Below are positions 1 through 11,300 of a stretch of 64,000 nt of DNA, piece by piece (within the stretch, counting starts at the first letter, position 1; each line of letters opens with the position of its first letter). A model generated the notes under the pieces. It searched no databases, was not told where the DNA came from, and was given only the letters and a program-made list of their open reading frames with translations. Location of the stretch: assembly GCA_023375675.1 (NCBI GenBank), contig JALQBC010000028.1, positions 1-64,000 of the forward strand, in the 5' to 3' direction. This stretch comes from Cytospora piceicola. Its lineage: Eukaryota; Ascomycota; Sordariomycetes; Diaporthales; Cytosporaceae. A program made the position numbers and the translations under genes.

Positions 1-450
1 ATCAATCAAGGTCAAATCAATCAAGGTCAAATCAATCAAGGTCAATTCAATCAAGGTCAATTCAATCAAGGTCGCGATTCAATTCAATCAAGGTCGCGAT
101 TCAATTCAATCAAGGTCGCAATTCAGTTCAATTAAGGCCAATTCAATCAAGGTCGCGATTCAAATTTAATCAAGGTCGGGATTCAGTTCAATCAAGGTCA
201 ATTCAATCAAGGTCGCGATTCAAATTCAATCAAGGTCGCGATTCAAATTTAATCAGGGTCGCGATTCAAATTTAATCAGGGTCGCGATTCAAATTTAATC
301 AGGGTCGCGATTCAATTCAATCAAGGTCAATTCAATCAAGGTCAAATCAATCAAGGTCAAATCAATCAAGGTCGCGATTCAAATCAATCAAGGTCAATTT
401 AATCAAGGTCGCGATTCAGTTCAATCAAGGTCAATTCAATCAAGGTCGCG
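1..450. repeat. Minisatellite with TCAATCAAGGTC core
   Basis: The first 450 bases are an irregular tandem array. Two unit types alternate, one of about 15 bp and one of about 17-18 bp carrying an extra GCGATTCAA-like piece. Both share the core TCAATCAAGGTC. Variants (TTTAATCAGGGTC, TTAATCAAGGTC) show drift. The array is already running at base 1, so its full size is unknown. No open reading frame crosses it. Confidence 0.93.
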
Positions 451-870
451 ATTTAGGACAAGTATGCTACCCCTAGGGTAGGTCTAATAAAAAAACAAGA
501 AGGTCAAAAGTGCCCTCGACGGCCGTTGTCCCCAAGACCCCTGTGGGACACCGTATCTGAGGTGACATGCCGCCATGGTAAGCAAACACATTTCAAAAAA
601 TGTAACAAAATCTATACTGCAACTCTATAATGGTCTGAAAACAGGCCAAGAGGGTGAACAACGATGCATGGCCACCCACGGTGTGGTCAAGATTGACGCT
701 GTGGACGGCCTACTGCATGTTTAGGTACTCAAGTATGTACTTGTCGCTAAGGAATGATACAAATGCAAGTCAAATCACGGTGAGGAGGGGTATCTTCTTG
801 GAATCTATACACTTTTCTCTCTCCAGCTTTTCGAGTAAGTCAACTCGTTGTCCACAGCCGAATATACATA
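451..870. other. Gene-free spacer downstream of ISM1
   Basis: No credible coding sequence. It is the 3' flank of the minus-strand synthetase gene and must hold its terminator. Open frames here are antisense or chance frames without homology that I recognise. Confidence 0.6.
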
Positions 871-3800
871 TCAAACATGATCCTCCTTCACCACGTCCTC
901 GCATCTCCCACACAACCCGTCTTCCTTGGGTGCGATATACCGCCAGCATCTTGGGCACTTATGCGCGTTGGGCGGCAGAACCCAAGCAGTACATCCAAGT
1001 ACGCTGGACGATCCCTGCGCTCGGAAATCAATCGAGTACTTCCATTCGGGCGCCTCTGGCAAAGAACCGTTGATATCCACCGATGACACCACGAACATGT
1101 CCGCCAGCTCGTCTTCGAACTGCTGGAGTGTGGATGCAATCTCCGCATGTGGGACCTGCAACACCACCGAGCATTGCAAGGACGACCCGACCTTTTTGTC
1201 CCTACGTGCCAGCTCACTGGCGGATTTGATAGCCGTATGGACATCGAAGAGCAAAGGGATGGCCTCGCGGAGCTTCGTCTCGTCGCCTGGCAACCGGCTT
1301 TCGTCGAGTATGGTCGTCGAGTAGAGCTGCCGCAAAGGGTGGGTGCTGTCCTTCTTCAGCCATTCTGGGGCATGGTCCCAAGCCTCTTCCACCAGCATCG
1401 GCGTGATGGGAGCCAGCATGCGCATGAAACCCCAGAAGATCGGCTCCAGGACACCTCCACCGTCACCGCAGTAGAGTCGGTCCTTAAGCGCCTCGAGGTA
1501 AAAGGCGGAGAGGTCATTGTTGACCCACCGGTTCAAAAGGCTGAAACCTTTGTAGAATTCGAAATTCTCATAGGCCTTGCCAACTTCCTCCATAGTATCA
1601 CGCAGTTGGATCATGGCGATGTGATCCGTCGTCGTGAGCGGTATCGTCCGAGCAGATTCATCCATAGAGCCTAGCAGCATCTTGGTGATTGTGCGGTACT
1701 TGATGAGTGCTATGTGAATCGACTTCAGGACCGGCTCTCCTATCACGACATCTCGGGTATAGTCGCTGCTGGCTGCCCAGAGGCGGAGGGCATCTGGCCC
1801 CAAAGCATCGTATTGTGGCCCCGCGGTTTTCGGGCTTGCCTCGTCCATCTTGGCACCCTTTTCCTTCTTCCTCTTGACCGGTGGCAGCAGAGTGCCGTCC
1901 ATTACCTGATTAGGGCTTATGATGTTGCCCAGAGACTTGGACATCTTCTTCCCTGCCTTGTCCAAGGTGAAACCATGCGTGATGAGACGCTTGAATGGAG
2001 CCAGACCAATGGTCTGCTTGACGAGGCTGCCGCTGCTCGAATCACTTGCAGAAGCAGCAGCAATTCGCGTCAACAGACTGGATTGGAACCAACCACGATG
2101 TTGATCAGAGCCCTCAAGGTAAACGTCAGACTGAACATCACCCTCCTGGGTCCAGCTGCTACCACTGTCAAACCAGACATCCATGGTGTCTGTGCCTCGT
2201 CGATACTCTCCCTTGCCCTTTAGAGATGGCGCGACCCAAGCAGGGTCGTCTGGCATGTCAGACCACCACGCATCCGTGCCTCGGTCACGGATGACGGAGA
2301 TGATGTGCTGCACACTTTCTTCGGTCATAACGGCGTCTCCATCCTTGTCATATAGAGCAGGAATGGGCAGGCCCCATGCGCGCTGCCTCGAGATGCACCA
2401 TTCGCTTCGTCCCTTGACAAAGCTCTCCAGTCTCGTCTTTCCACCGGCGGGAATGAACCGCACATCCTCAAGCGCTTTCAAGGCATCTTCCTTGATCCCC
2501 GCCACATCAGCAAACCACTGGGCCGTTGCTCTGACGATTATCGGCCGTTTTGTACGCCAGTCATAGGGATACTTGTGTTGGTATTTGTGGGTATGCAACA
2601 CATGAGAGCCCAAAACCTCGAGCACAGCTGCGTTTCCTTTCCCTTGAACGAAGAGACCCTGCAAGCGTTGCGGGTCTTGAGGATAGGCTTCAGCTGTGAA
2701 GTGGCCATCATTGTCCACTGGAGCAGAAATATCAAGGCCTAGAGACTTGCAGACCTCGTAATCGTCGTGGCCATGGCCCGGAGCGATGTGGACCAATCCA
2801 GATCCTGAATCGGCAGAGACAAAGTCTGCATGAATAATGGGCTGCTGAGCTGCGTTGTTGCCCTGTAGCGGGTGCCGATAGGAGAAGCGGCGCAGGTCGG
2901 AACCCTTGCAGGATGCGATGACGTCTCCGTCTTCTAGTTCTGAACGGTCAAAGCATGCCTTGTTGACCTGTTGCAGACATCCTTGGCCTACAATGAGAGC
3001 ATCACTTCCATACTTTATGATTACATAGTCAAGTTCGTCATGCACAGCAATGGCCTTGTTCGCAGGCAGCGTCCAAGGCGTCGTTGTCCATATCAGGGCA
3101 AGGAGCTGTCCTTGGAAGTCATCCCCTAGGAGCTGACGCAGTGCCTCGTTGTCGTCAGCTGGCCCAATGACAGGGAAAGTCACATAGGCGGCAGTAGAGG
3201 TATGGTTCTCCTTGTACTCGAGCTCTGCCTCAGCGAGCGCGGTACCGGACGATGGGGACCAATAGACCGGCTTGAACTTCCGGTAGATCAGCCCCCGCTG
3301 GACCATACTCAGGAACAACTCGAGCTGCTTGATCTCGTATGACGAGTCCATGGTGGTCCAGCGGCTCTCCCAGTCAGCCATGACGGCGTAAGACTGGAAC
3401 TCTTTCATTTGCGAGAGAACAGTCGCTCTTGCGAGCTCCCTGGCTGCACTCCGTACCTCCACCGGTACCATATTCTTCACGCCCGAAGCCTCGAGGGCCT
3501 TGAGCTCGATGGGCAGGCCATGGCAGTCCCAGCCTGGAACGTATTTGACCCTATGTCCGTGCTGGACCTTGACACGGAGTATGATATCCTTGAGGATCTT
3601 GTTCAGGGCATGGCCGACGTGCAGCGAGCCATTGGCATACGGAGGCCCATCATGGAGAATAAACGGGTTATCTGCTGGCCGATTGGCAGCCTGCCATTCA
3701 TATAGAGCCTCGGTGCATCTCTGAAGGTAGTGGTCTCGAAGTTGTGGAGCCGGTCGAGGACTGAGGATGATAAACAAACACTGTTAGGTTTTGCTGCTTC

Positions 3801-3882
3801 CTAAACTTCAGACAGGGCAGAGGCTGACTTACGGGAAGGAAGCCTTCGGCAGCCTCAAAGTCGACTGCCACGACTTTGACAT
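871..3882 (-). CDS. ISM1: Mitochondrial isoleucyl-tRNA synthetase
   Basis: Class I aminoacyl-tRNA synthetase that charges tRNA-Ile, here of the mitochondrial type. Two exons: 3882-3833 and 3760-871, separated by a 72 nt intron (GTAAGT donor, TCATCCTCAG acceptor). The small first exon supplies an ATG and a basic, Ser-rich leader (MSKSWQSTLRLPKASFP) that looks like a mitochondrial presequence; without it the long frame starts on TTG. The product is 979 aa, near the usual size for this family. Visible landmarks are HVGH (residues 64-67, the HIGH motif), KMSKS around residue 620, GTDTMDVWFDSGSSW in the catalytic domain, and a C-terminal zinc knuckle CPRCWRY...CGRC. It lies head-to-head with the gene at 4276 across 393 bp. 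The family call is secure; mitochondrial location is inferred from the leader and the ISM1-like architecture. Confidence 0.95.
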
Positions 3883-4275
3883 GATCTCCTACATATCATA
3901 TCTTCATGTCTAGAGTGGTAGTCGCACGTTCAAGTGCTGCCGTCGCGAGTCCGAAAATCCCGTGCACACGCCGGGGGAGAGCTACCAATGGACCCCTGCT
4001 CAAGCTGCAGCTTAGGGGCCCACCTACGTATCCACTCACGGCGGCACAGCACAGCCAGTGCGATGACCTCATTGCCTGCCGAGACCCTGAGTGTCCCGCG
4101 TTCTAACATGCCTCACTACGTCCTTCAACGGCTCAGCAACTGAAGCCCATAACCACCACACACTCTCCTTCACAAAGGTAGACGAAGAAGGCGGTCACGG
4201 GCTACACTCTGCGCTTTCACCTGTCCCCGGTACACATTCAGCGTGTCGTAATGATCAGTCCGTATCTCTACAGCC
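3883..4275. promoter_or_regulatory. Bidirectional promoter, ISM1 / 4276 gene
   Basis: 393 bp between two divergent start codons. It must contain both 5' leaders and promoters. I see no clear TATA box on either side, which is common for housekeeping fungal genes. Confidence 0.5.
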
Positions 4276-5385
4276 ATGGCGCCGATACGGCGATACCTCA
4301 GGATCACCAAGTACTCTGTGCTTGAGTGTCGCATTTATCTCGACAATCCTGCTCTGGCACACTCTTGGCTGCTCAACCCGCGCGATCCTATCTTGCCAAG
4401 GGTCATCGAAAGTGTGCGTCCACTTGTACTGCCCAAACTACGCGAGGAACGCGAGCGCAGCCGGAAAAAGAGCACCAAGAAGCGGGGGATTAAAGATGTC
4501 GTGGTCGAGGGTGTGTTCTATCGTTGTCTTGGACCATCCGCCCTTTCCATGCTCCCTTGGCAAAACAAAGTTTCCTGTCTTGCTGCCTTAGCCTTGGCGT
4601 GAAGGCTAACTTCGAGATGCTTTCCAGACGATTTCGAGGTGTCGATCTTCCTGACCGAGACGGATACGCGGCACTCGTTGCTCTTCAAACACAAGCACTT
4701 CCGGGACACCACACAGACAAAGTTGACGTCCAACTCGAGCAAGCTCACGGGCGCATCCCGAGAAGCAGCTATCGATGTCGACGGCCAGGCCCAATCTGCT
4801 CTAGACGCCCCAGCAGTGCTTCGCGAAGAAGACGACGACGACGACGCCGTAATAGCACTACATGAGATCCCAACTATAAATGAAGGTGGTACGAATGCAG
4901 CGCCCACAGGCCCACCGTCGGCAGTGCGACCAGCAAAACGACGCCGCGGGAGAAGTAGCGGCTTGCCAAGAGTCGACGACGATTACGAGAGTCAAGACAA
5001 CACAGAAATCCCGAACTCGGACGAAGACGATGGCGGTCTGTTTGTAAGCGACGAAGACAGCGATGGTTCCGCAGAGGCACCGCCACCAGCCAAGCGTCGC
5101 AAGGATGCAGCTAGTGCCGAACAAGCCCAAAACCAAGTTGACGACAAGAAGAAACTGGCCATGGACATTTCATACGAGGGCTTTTCCATCTACGGGCGCG
5201 TACTCTGCCTGGTTGTCAAGCAACGGGGAGGCGGTACTACCGCCGGAAGGGCCACAGCTGCCAAGGCTGGTCGGGCCAAGGTAGGGCAGTCAGCCGCGCC
5301 GGGGGGACAGGCTGTCATGGAGAACTGGATCACATCTACGCAGATTCCTGAAGCAGTATCTGATGAGGTACTGAACGCATCTTGA
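4276..5385 (+). CDS. Conserved-looking nuclear protein, unknown function
   Basis: Two exons, 4276-4510 and 4628-5385, joined in phase 1 across a 117 nt intron (GTGTGT donor, GGCTAAC branch site, TTTCCAG acceptor). Splicing gives a smooth junction VVVEDDFEVSIFLTE. The product is 330 aa. The first 130 residues look folded and well constrained (MAPIRRYLRITKYSVLECR, many RD/LP turns, then a KKSTKKRG basic patch). The middle is acidic and Ser/Asp-rich with a bipartite-like PAKRRRGR and a second PAKRRK, which suggest nuclear location. A short hydrophobic conserved-looking block (YEGFSIYGRVLCLVVKQR) follows, then a Gly/Ala-rich tail. I do not recognise the family. A 45 nt GTACTG...CGCAG intron at 5362-5406 could extend the C-terminus, but the added residues are unconvincing. 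Confidence 0.75.
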
Positions 5386-8300
5386 GATGCCAGAGGTCAA
5401 TCGCAGTTTGTGGCTAAGAGGCCGAAGTGTGCCAGATTCCAGGGAGAATGTCGTGCATCTTGCCCATGTCCGTGGGGACAGGCCGTCGTCACCAACGCCC
5501 TCTGTTTGTTTCACAGAGACAAGGCCGCAGGGTCGCAAGATTCGATCCACGACGTACCTATATCCCATGTAGATTACTATGTAAGACGACGGTGCTGAAT
5601 GAGGAGTTGAAGACGGATCCTGATCTGGTATTCCTTGAAGACACAGTGGCGAAGTTCCAGTCGCCAGGGTATCGCCAAACGCCCGTCAAGTCTCAAGAGG
5701 CTTGAAACACTGTATCTCACGTTTGATCGTCGATGTGGCACTCTAGTCGTCCAACCGGTTATGCGAAGTCCATCCATCAGCAGCACTACTGTCTCGACTG
5801 ACCGCCGTGATGGTGAACTAGTGAAACTGTACAAACGGGTGAGATTGCCTATACCAGGCGGAAGCGAAAAGCTGGACGGGGTGTAGACTAGAAACGACTG
5901 CAGCACCGGCATCGCGAATTCAATTCCCATATTCGTCACTTACATGTAAAGCTCGTTTCACCCAACCCGGTAAACCGGTTACACAAGTCGGTGAGCTTCA
6001 GGTGAGTCAGTTTGGCCAAGGGCGCAAGCGGCTAATAGCTGATCACCCCTCGTGATCAAGTTGTTCCTGAAGGATTGGAACCAATAAGGTTGAGGCGCCC
6101 CAGGCAAAGATCAGTGGCGCCATTGCTAGGTGAAACATAGCCTTGCGGGTCTTCTCCGCCTGCTGGGTGGCCTTGGACCCCTGTTGGAGCCCCCAAGGCT
6201 GGCAGCTGGACGGAGCTTTACTTCATCGCGCAGCGTGCGTTGCTGATCGCGCAGAGCGTGTGATGTGGCCCGTGTTGTGCTGCAGAAAATAGAAGATGGG
6301 TTGGTGATGACGAGCAACATGGAGATGTATTGGGATCTTCCCCCATCGTTGCATCAATCACTACCGCTTAGACAGAGGTACTTACCGCAAAGGGATTGTG
6401 CGAATCGCCTGGTACGATACCATCGCAAATGAGAAGCGATAAGACAGCAGGCGTAGACTGATCAACCGATCTTCCCGACTACCTGGGTTCAATCTCCCTC
6501 CTGTGCGCCGGAGAAGCAAAAGGGCCTTTCTCACGATGGGGCCACTCACTGCTGTGAGTGGAAACCTTTGCTTATTGGCCCGCGCTACCTCGGGTTTCAG
6601 CAGCGAGGATACATACATGGGCATTTCCCAGGAAGCGGATTTCCATGCTGGGCTTAGCGGGTTTCCCATTTCCTTGGAACAGAACAGAAGTTGACCTCGT
6701 GATCTTCCCTCGGAAACAAGCCTGATGTGTGATGTGACTTGGACCGAGCACGCCGATGTGCGTGCACAGTCACACACGCCGCGCTCCAGGACGGTACAAA
6801 TCGGCCTTGTACCTGATCAACTATGCATGTGGCTTCTGGTGCATTGTTGATCTATTGGACGAATCACATTGTGGAGGCCAGTCGTTGGCTGCTTACTTGT
6901 TATATGACGATAATGTGACTGAATATCCGACGACGATCCCATCCCTTCCATCTGAGTCTGGCATACTTTCACTAGAAAACTAAATTTGGTTGCCTGGCAG
7001 GTTGGCAGGCTGGCAGTCCTGGAGGGTTGGACTGTGGTACATACATTTTCCCACGTGGGATCGGCTCAAGCAAGTGCTCCTGCTTCAGGCAAGGCACGGC
7101 GATCATGCAGGAGGAGATAATGCAAGCCGATAAGCACGTCAAGGCCACGGCAGCGGGCCTGACCACCATCTTGTTTTCTTGTTGCTCTTCATCAACACAT
7201 CAAAAGCCGACCAAGCGGCCAAGCGGCCAAGCGCCATGCATGTACGGGTCCGTAAGAGTACCCGGCTGACGACGACGATGATAGACTGAGCGAGAAGGCT
7301 GCGTGCTCGTCGGCCCACCCATCCACACTCACCAGGAGTTGACGCTCCGTGGTCCCGCCTTCTGTCTCTCTTCCTCCACGGCTTCCACTGCGTGTTGGTC
7401 CTGACTTGGCATCTCTCAGGGACGCACCATACGTGCACTAATCAACGACCAGCACTCATATTTCGCAGGGTTAGTGCAAATGTTTGACCTTGATGGGGTT
7501 GCATTGCATGCACATGTGCTTAGGCCGTGACAGCCGTTTAACCGAAAGTAGCGCGATGCTCGTGGCCATAAGCCACGAGTACCACCATTGCAACCCCCGC
7601 AGCTAGCTCGAGCTTTGTCGGCTGTGCCACTGCCAAGAGTCAGGCCAGGAATAGAATCCCACACTTGCGGGACTAGAATCTCTGCGGGTGCCTGCGGTGT
7701 TGCGGCGTCCGTAATAACCTTGCCTGTCGACCTGAATCGATGGAAACGATAAGGGAGGTGTCAGCTGACGTCCGATATATGGAACACAGTCAGTACCTTG
7801 CGAGGTGGGACTGATTTCGCTAGCCATATCCGGACGCGTGCTAACTGTATTGCTGGTTCGTGGAATAATGTCTCGCTTGTCCTTTCACTGATGTTGCTGT
7901 ACGTAAGGTTGCGGCTCGGGTGGCTCCGACGGCGTGGTCTATAGGCACTATATTTTATGCACCTATTGTGTGCGTGCCATGTGGGTGCGCGTCGCAACAT
8001 ACAGGCCAACAACAAATACATGGAGATAAGAATGCATATCTAGCACCATGGCCGCAGACATGGCCGCAGAATGATGAGTTGGTCGTGGCCAAATGATGCG
8101 CGCAGGTGGGAAGAAAAGGGAGCAAGCGGCCCGGGTGCCATTGGGGCCATAAATTCGTTTCAATGTAACGGAAGTACGCAGTGTAGTAGAGGGCACCATC
8201 GTGTCCTACTTGCCCTTGCTGCAAGTTCCTCTTTCATGATCGTATGGTCATGAGACAGTGATGTTACACGTACCAAGTACAGATGTCAAGTCGGTTCCAG

Positions 8301-11300
8301 GAAGCTGAAACGCCAACGTTGCATGCTATCTGGCTGTCCCTCATCATTCGTGTGTCCTGCAGTCCATCCTTCATTTCGATGCGCCTGCGCAGAAATGGCC
8401 ATAGCGTCGACTTGTTTCGCAGCCACAACCGAGATAGCTGAGTGTTATAGGGACCATCGAAAATCGCCACAATACCTTATGTACGTACTGTGCGAGGTAC
8501 AAGTCGGCATCCAAGTGTCGGTCATAGGACAGCATACCGAATTGGGCTCTGAAAGCAACGACGTCGTGATCTTCAGGGGTACCGCTCATTGATATTGACA
8601 CCCTGTCTTCCACGTGGGATGATAATACAGGTGTGGCGTGGACGAGCGGGCGACTTGCCTAGTATATTGCTGACGATCGGGCCTTCGGCAGCCTCGTGCT
8701 CCGTACCCGTATAATACACCACCTCATTGGTAGTTCAACGAGAGCTGCGGCACAGTGTGATGAATAACCTCCTGACAACTCGGGTCAGACTCCACACTTT
8801 CGGCCCTCCTTTCTCTCAATCCAATGACTTTCGTAGAGTGGAAAAGATACATCATGGCACCGTTACAAATGAGTCGTATGTAGAGGCTTGAGAGATCTCC
8901 AGAGACTGTCTGTAGAGGGCCAGGTAGATGCTAGCCGATCTATAATCGGACAGTGGTTTCAGTGTCGTATAAGGCTGTCTGGGATATGGGATTTTGACTG
9001 CCGACCTCTTTTGTTAGCACACGTTTGCCACAAGGTATTCCTTACCTGGGTCCATGCAGGGAGAAGAAGCTCGGCTGAGCCGCAGAGCTACAGGTGTGAT
9101 GCCTGTCAGATCTGAGAACACGTATACCTCCCACGTCCCAGTTTCGCTCTCGCCGTAGTTTGTAAAGTGAGTGACTGTTGGCCTCCAATGTTCCGAAATC
9201 CGGGGGGTGGTTGTCGTCAGCACCCAGTCATCTTGGCCGAAACCGACGCGCTGCCCGTCCAAAGCCGCCGTCGAATGCCAGTCGCATCAGGGTGTCTGCC
9301 AGCCTCTGTACTGTGTATATGGTGGACTCCCATAGGTAGGTAGTATCTTAGCCTCGCCATGCATGTGGCAAGACGTCGTGGAAGCAAAGCTTAGCTGGAA
9401 ACACGCTGTTCTTTCATGTTGTCTTGATCTTCCTGGAGGAAGGTCTGGTGATGCAATGACCGACAGGGCTGCCCGGCGGTGAGGACGGTGAATAGTACTT
9501 ATGAAGGAAGTCCTTGTATAAAGTCTTTTGTTTGTTGGGCCTCAAGTGGATCAGATCTCTAGCCCGTGTACTGGTACACAGTAGAAGCATCCACTCCTTC
9601 CAAAAAAGTTCGCCGAACGAACCGTGGGCACGGGAGATTGGCCGCGAACAGACCAGTGCCAGGGTCGTATAGATGTCAGATGCAGGCCCTGGTTTACGGC
9701 CAGAAAGAGGCTATGCGACAGACCCCCATGACTGTTATCATGTCGAATCCCGTCGTCAGATGACTGTTTTTTTTTTTTTAAGATTGCAGAGCACGGGCTT
9801 CCGCACCGCTCGCTTCCCCAGCGAGTGCACGACCGTGATCGCAGTGGCAGGGTATGATTTTCAGAGGGTCGGCCTCAAATCCAGTCAGAGAGAATACGAA
9901 AAGTGGCTCGTAAGGATTTAAAGTCGCCAAGACGTGTGATCGTAATAACAGAGCGCGGGAAAATATGCTCATGAAAATGCTGGGGTCGAGGTTGGAAGAT
10001 AGGATACGAGCAGCAGGTTGGAGGCGTAGAGAACATGACGTCTCGGCAGATTTTCTTGACAGTTGTCAGGAATCGGAGGACGCGGTACCTAGTGTAGGTA
10101 GTGTAGTGGTCAGCCTCGTGGCCATGCATGCCGATCAATAGATGGGTTGTTAGTTTGGTCGCTATCATGATCGCTGCATGACGCATCACGCATCCTGCAA
10201 GCCGTTATCATCCCTGGTCTGGTCCCGTGTCGCTTCGAGGCATGCGTCAAACAATCCTGGTAGCCTCAAAGGATGATAAGAGGTTCAAATGTAGGTAGAA
10301 ACGTATCACGTGTTGTGTCCAAGTATATCCGGGGCAGCCGCTGTCGATATCAATGTCCATTGTCGATGCTCCATGTGCCGGGCCAAACAAGGCATCGCGT
10401 CGCATCGCATTGATCAATTCCAGGTTTTGCTCATAGCAAATCGTATGGGGAAATTGCGAGTGGATCCCATTTTTTCAGCCTCGTGAGCAATTCAGGACCC
10501 CCCTGTCTGATTACTCATCCACCGAAATCTGGGTACCAAGCAGCTGGGACTTTGATCGGAAGTCGTGCCCTCCGTTCTGCATCAAGGTTGTGTTTGGGCA
10601 ATTTCACTGTGCGCTTACCTTACCTAACATTTTTGCGTTCTGAAACACAGGATTGCCCAGTTTGAATTGGACCAACCGATCTGCCTTTTGCATTTCTTGT
10701 CAACCATTTTCGGTCACTTGCCATTGATCCCTGCCACTTCGTCTCAAGAGGCTTTCCTTGGACCTGACGCGACTATCAATAGGTACCGCAAGGACCCTGG
10801 ACTCTGGCGAAACCAAGGCCAATATAACATATCGAGAAGGATGCTTAGGTACTCAAGTATGCTTACACAATGGTTGCAGCCACACCACGAAAGCTCTCCA
10901 GCGTTTGAAACATAGCTCGGTCCCCTACAGATCTTGCCTGAAAGCTCCCTGGCTCCCAGACATTGTGGTACACCAAGCTGATCGTGCCGTCTCACTGCGA
11001 TCTGGTATTACCTCTGATCGGAGTCACACGATAGAGCACTGCTAGCACACAACTGCAGCCAACCACTCAGGTCCCAGGCACCGTGATCCTTCCCACGAGC
11101 CTGGCCGCCGCTAAAGCATCCATCGGAGTGGCAACCGCGGTGATTGACCGATAGTAACTTGGCAGCATGTGCTGCCCGTGCTAGCCAGGCATGCCAGGCT
11201 AGTCAACTTTCAGCCACTCTCTGGTCAACTGATCGTAAACTCTAAATTGTGATGGAGGACGACTCGTGGCTGCTGTCGAAGGTCCTCGCATTAACATTCC

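Noticed and set aside
654..1324. Several plus-strand frames over the ISM1 3' part
   Set aside because: Antisense shadows of the synthetase; no motifs.
5386..5705. C-terminal extension of the 4276 gene by a 45 nt intron
   Set aside because: The acceptor is usable, but the added sequence is Cys/Arg-rich and unlike the preceding protein; the TGA at 5383 is simpler.
6010..6085. tRNA-like GGTTCCAATCC box on the minus strand
   Set aside because: It looks like a B box, but there is no A box at the right distance and no acceptor stem pairing.
6400..6505. tRNA-like GGGTTCAATC box on the plus strand
   Set aside because: The T-arm would need an 8 nt loop and the flanks do not pair as an acceptor stem.
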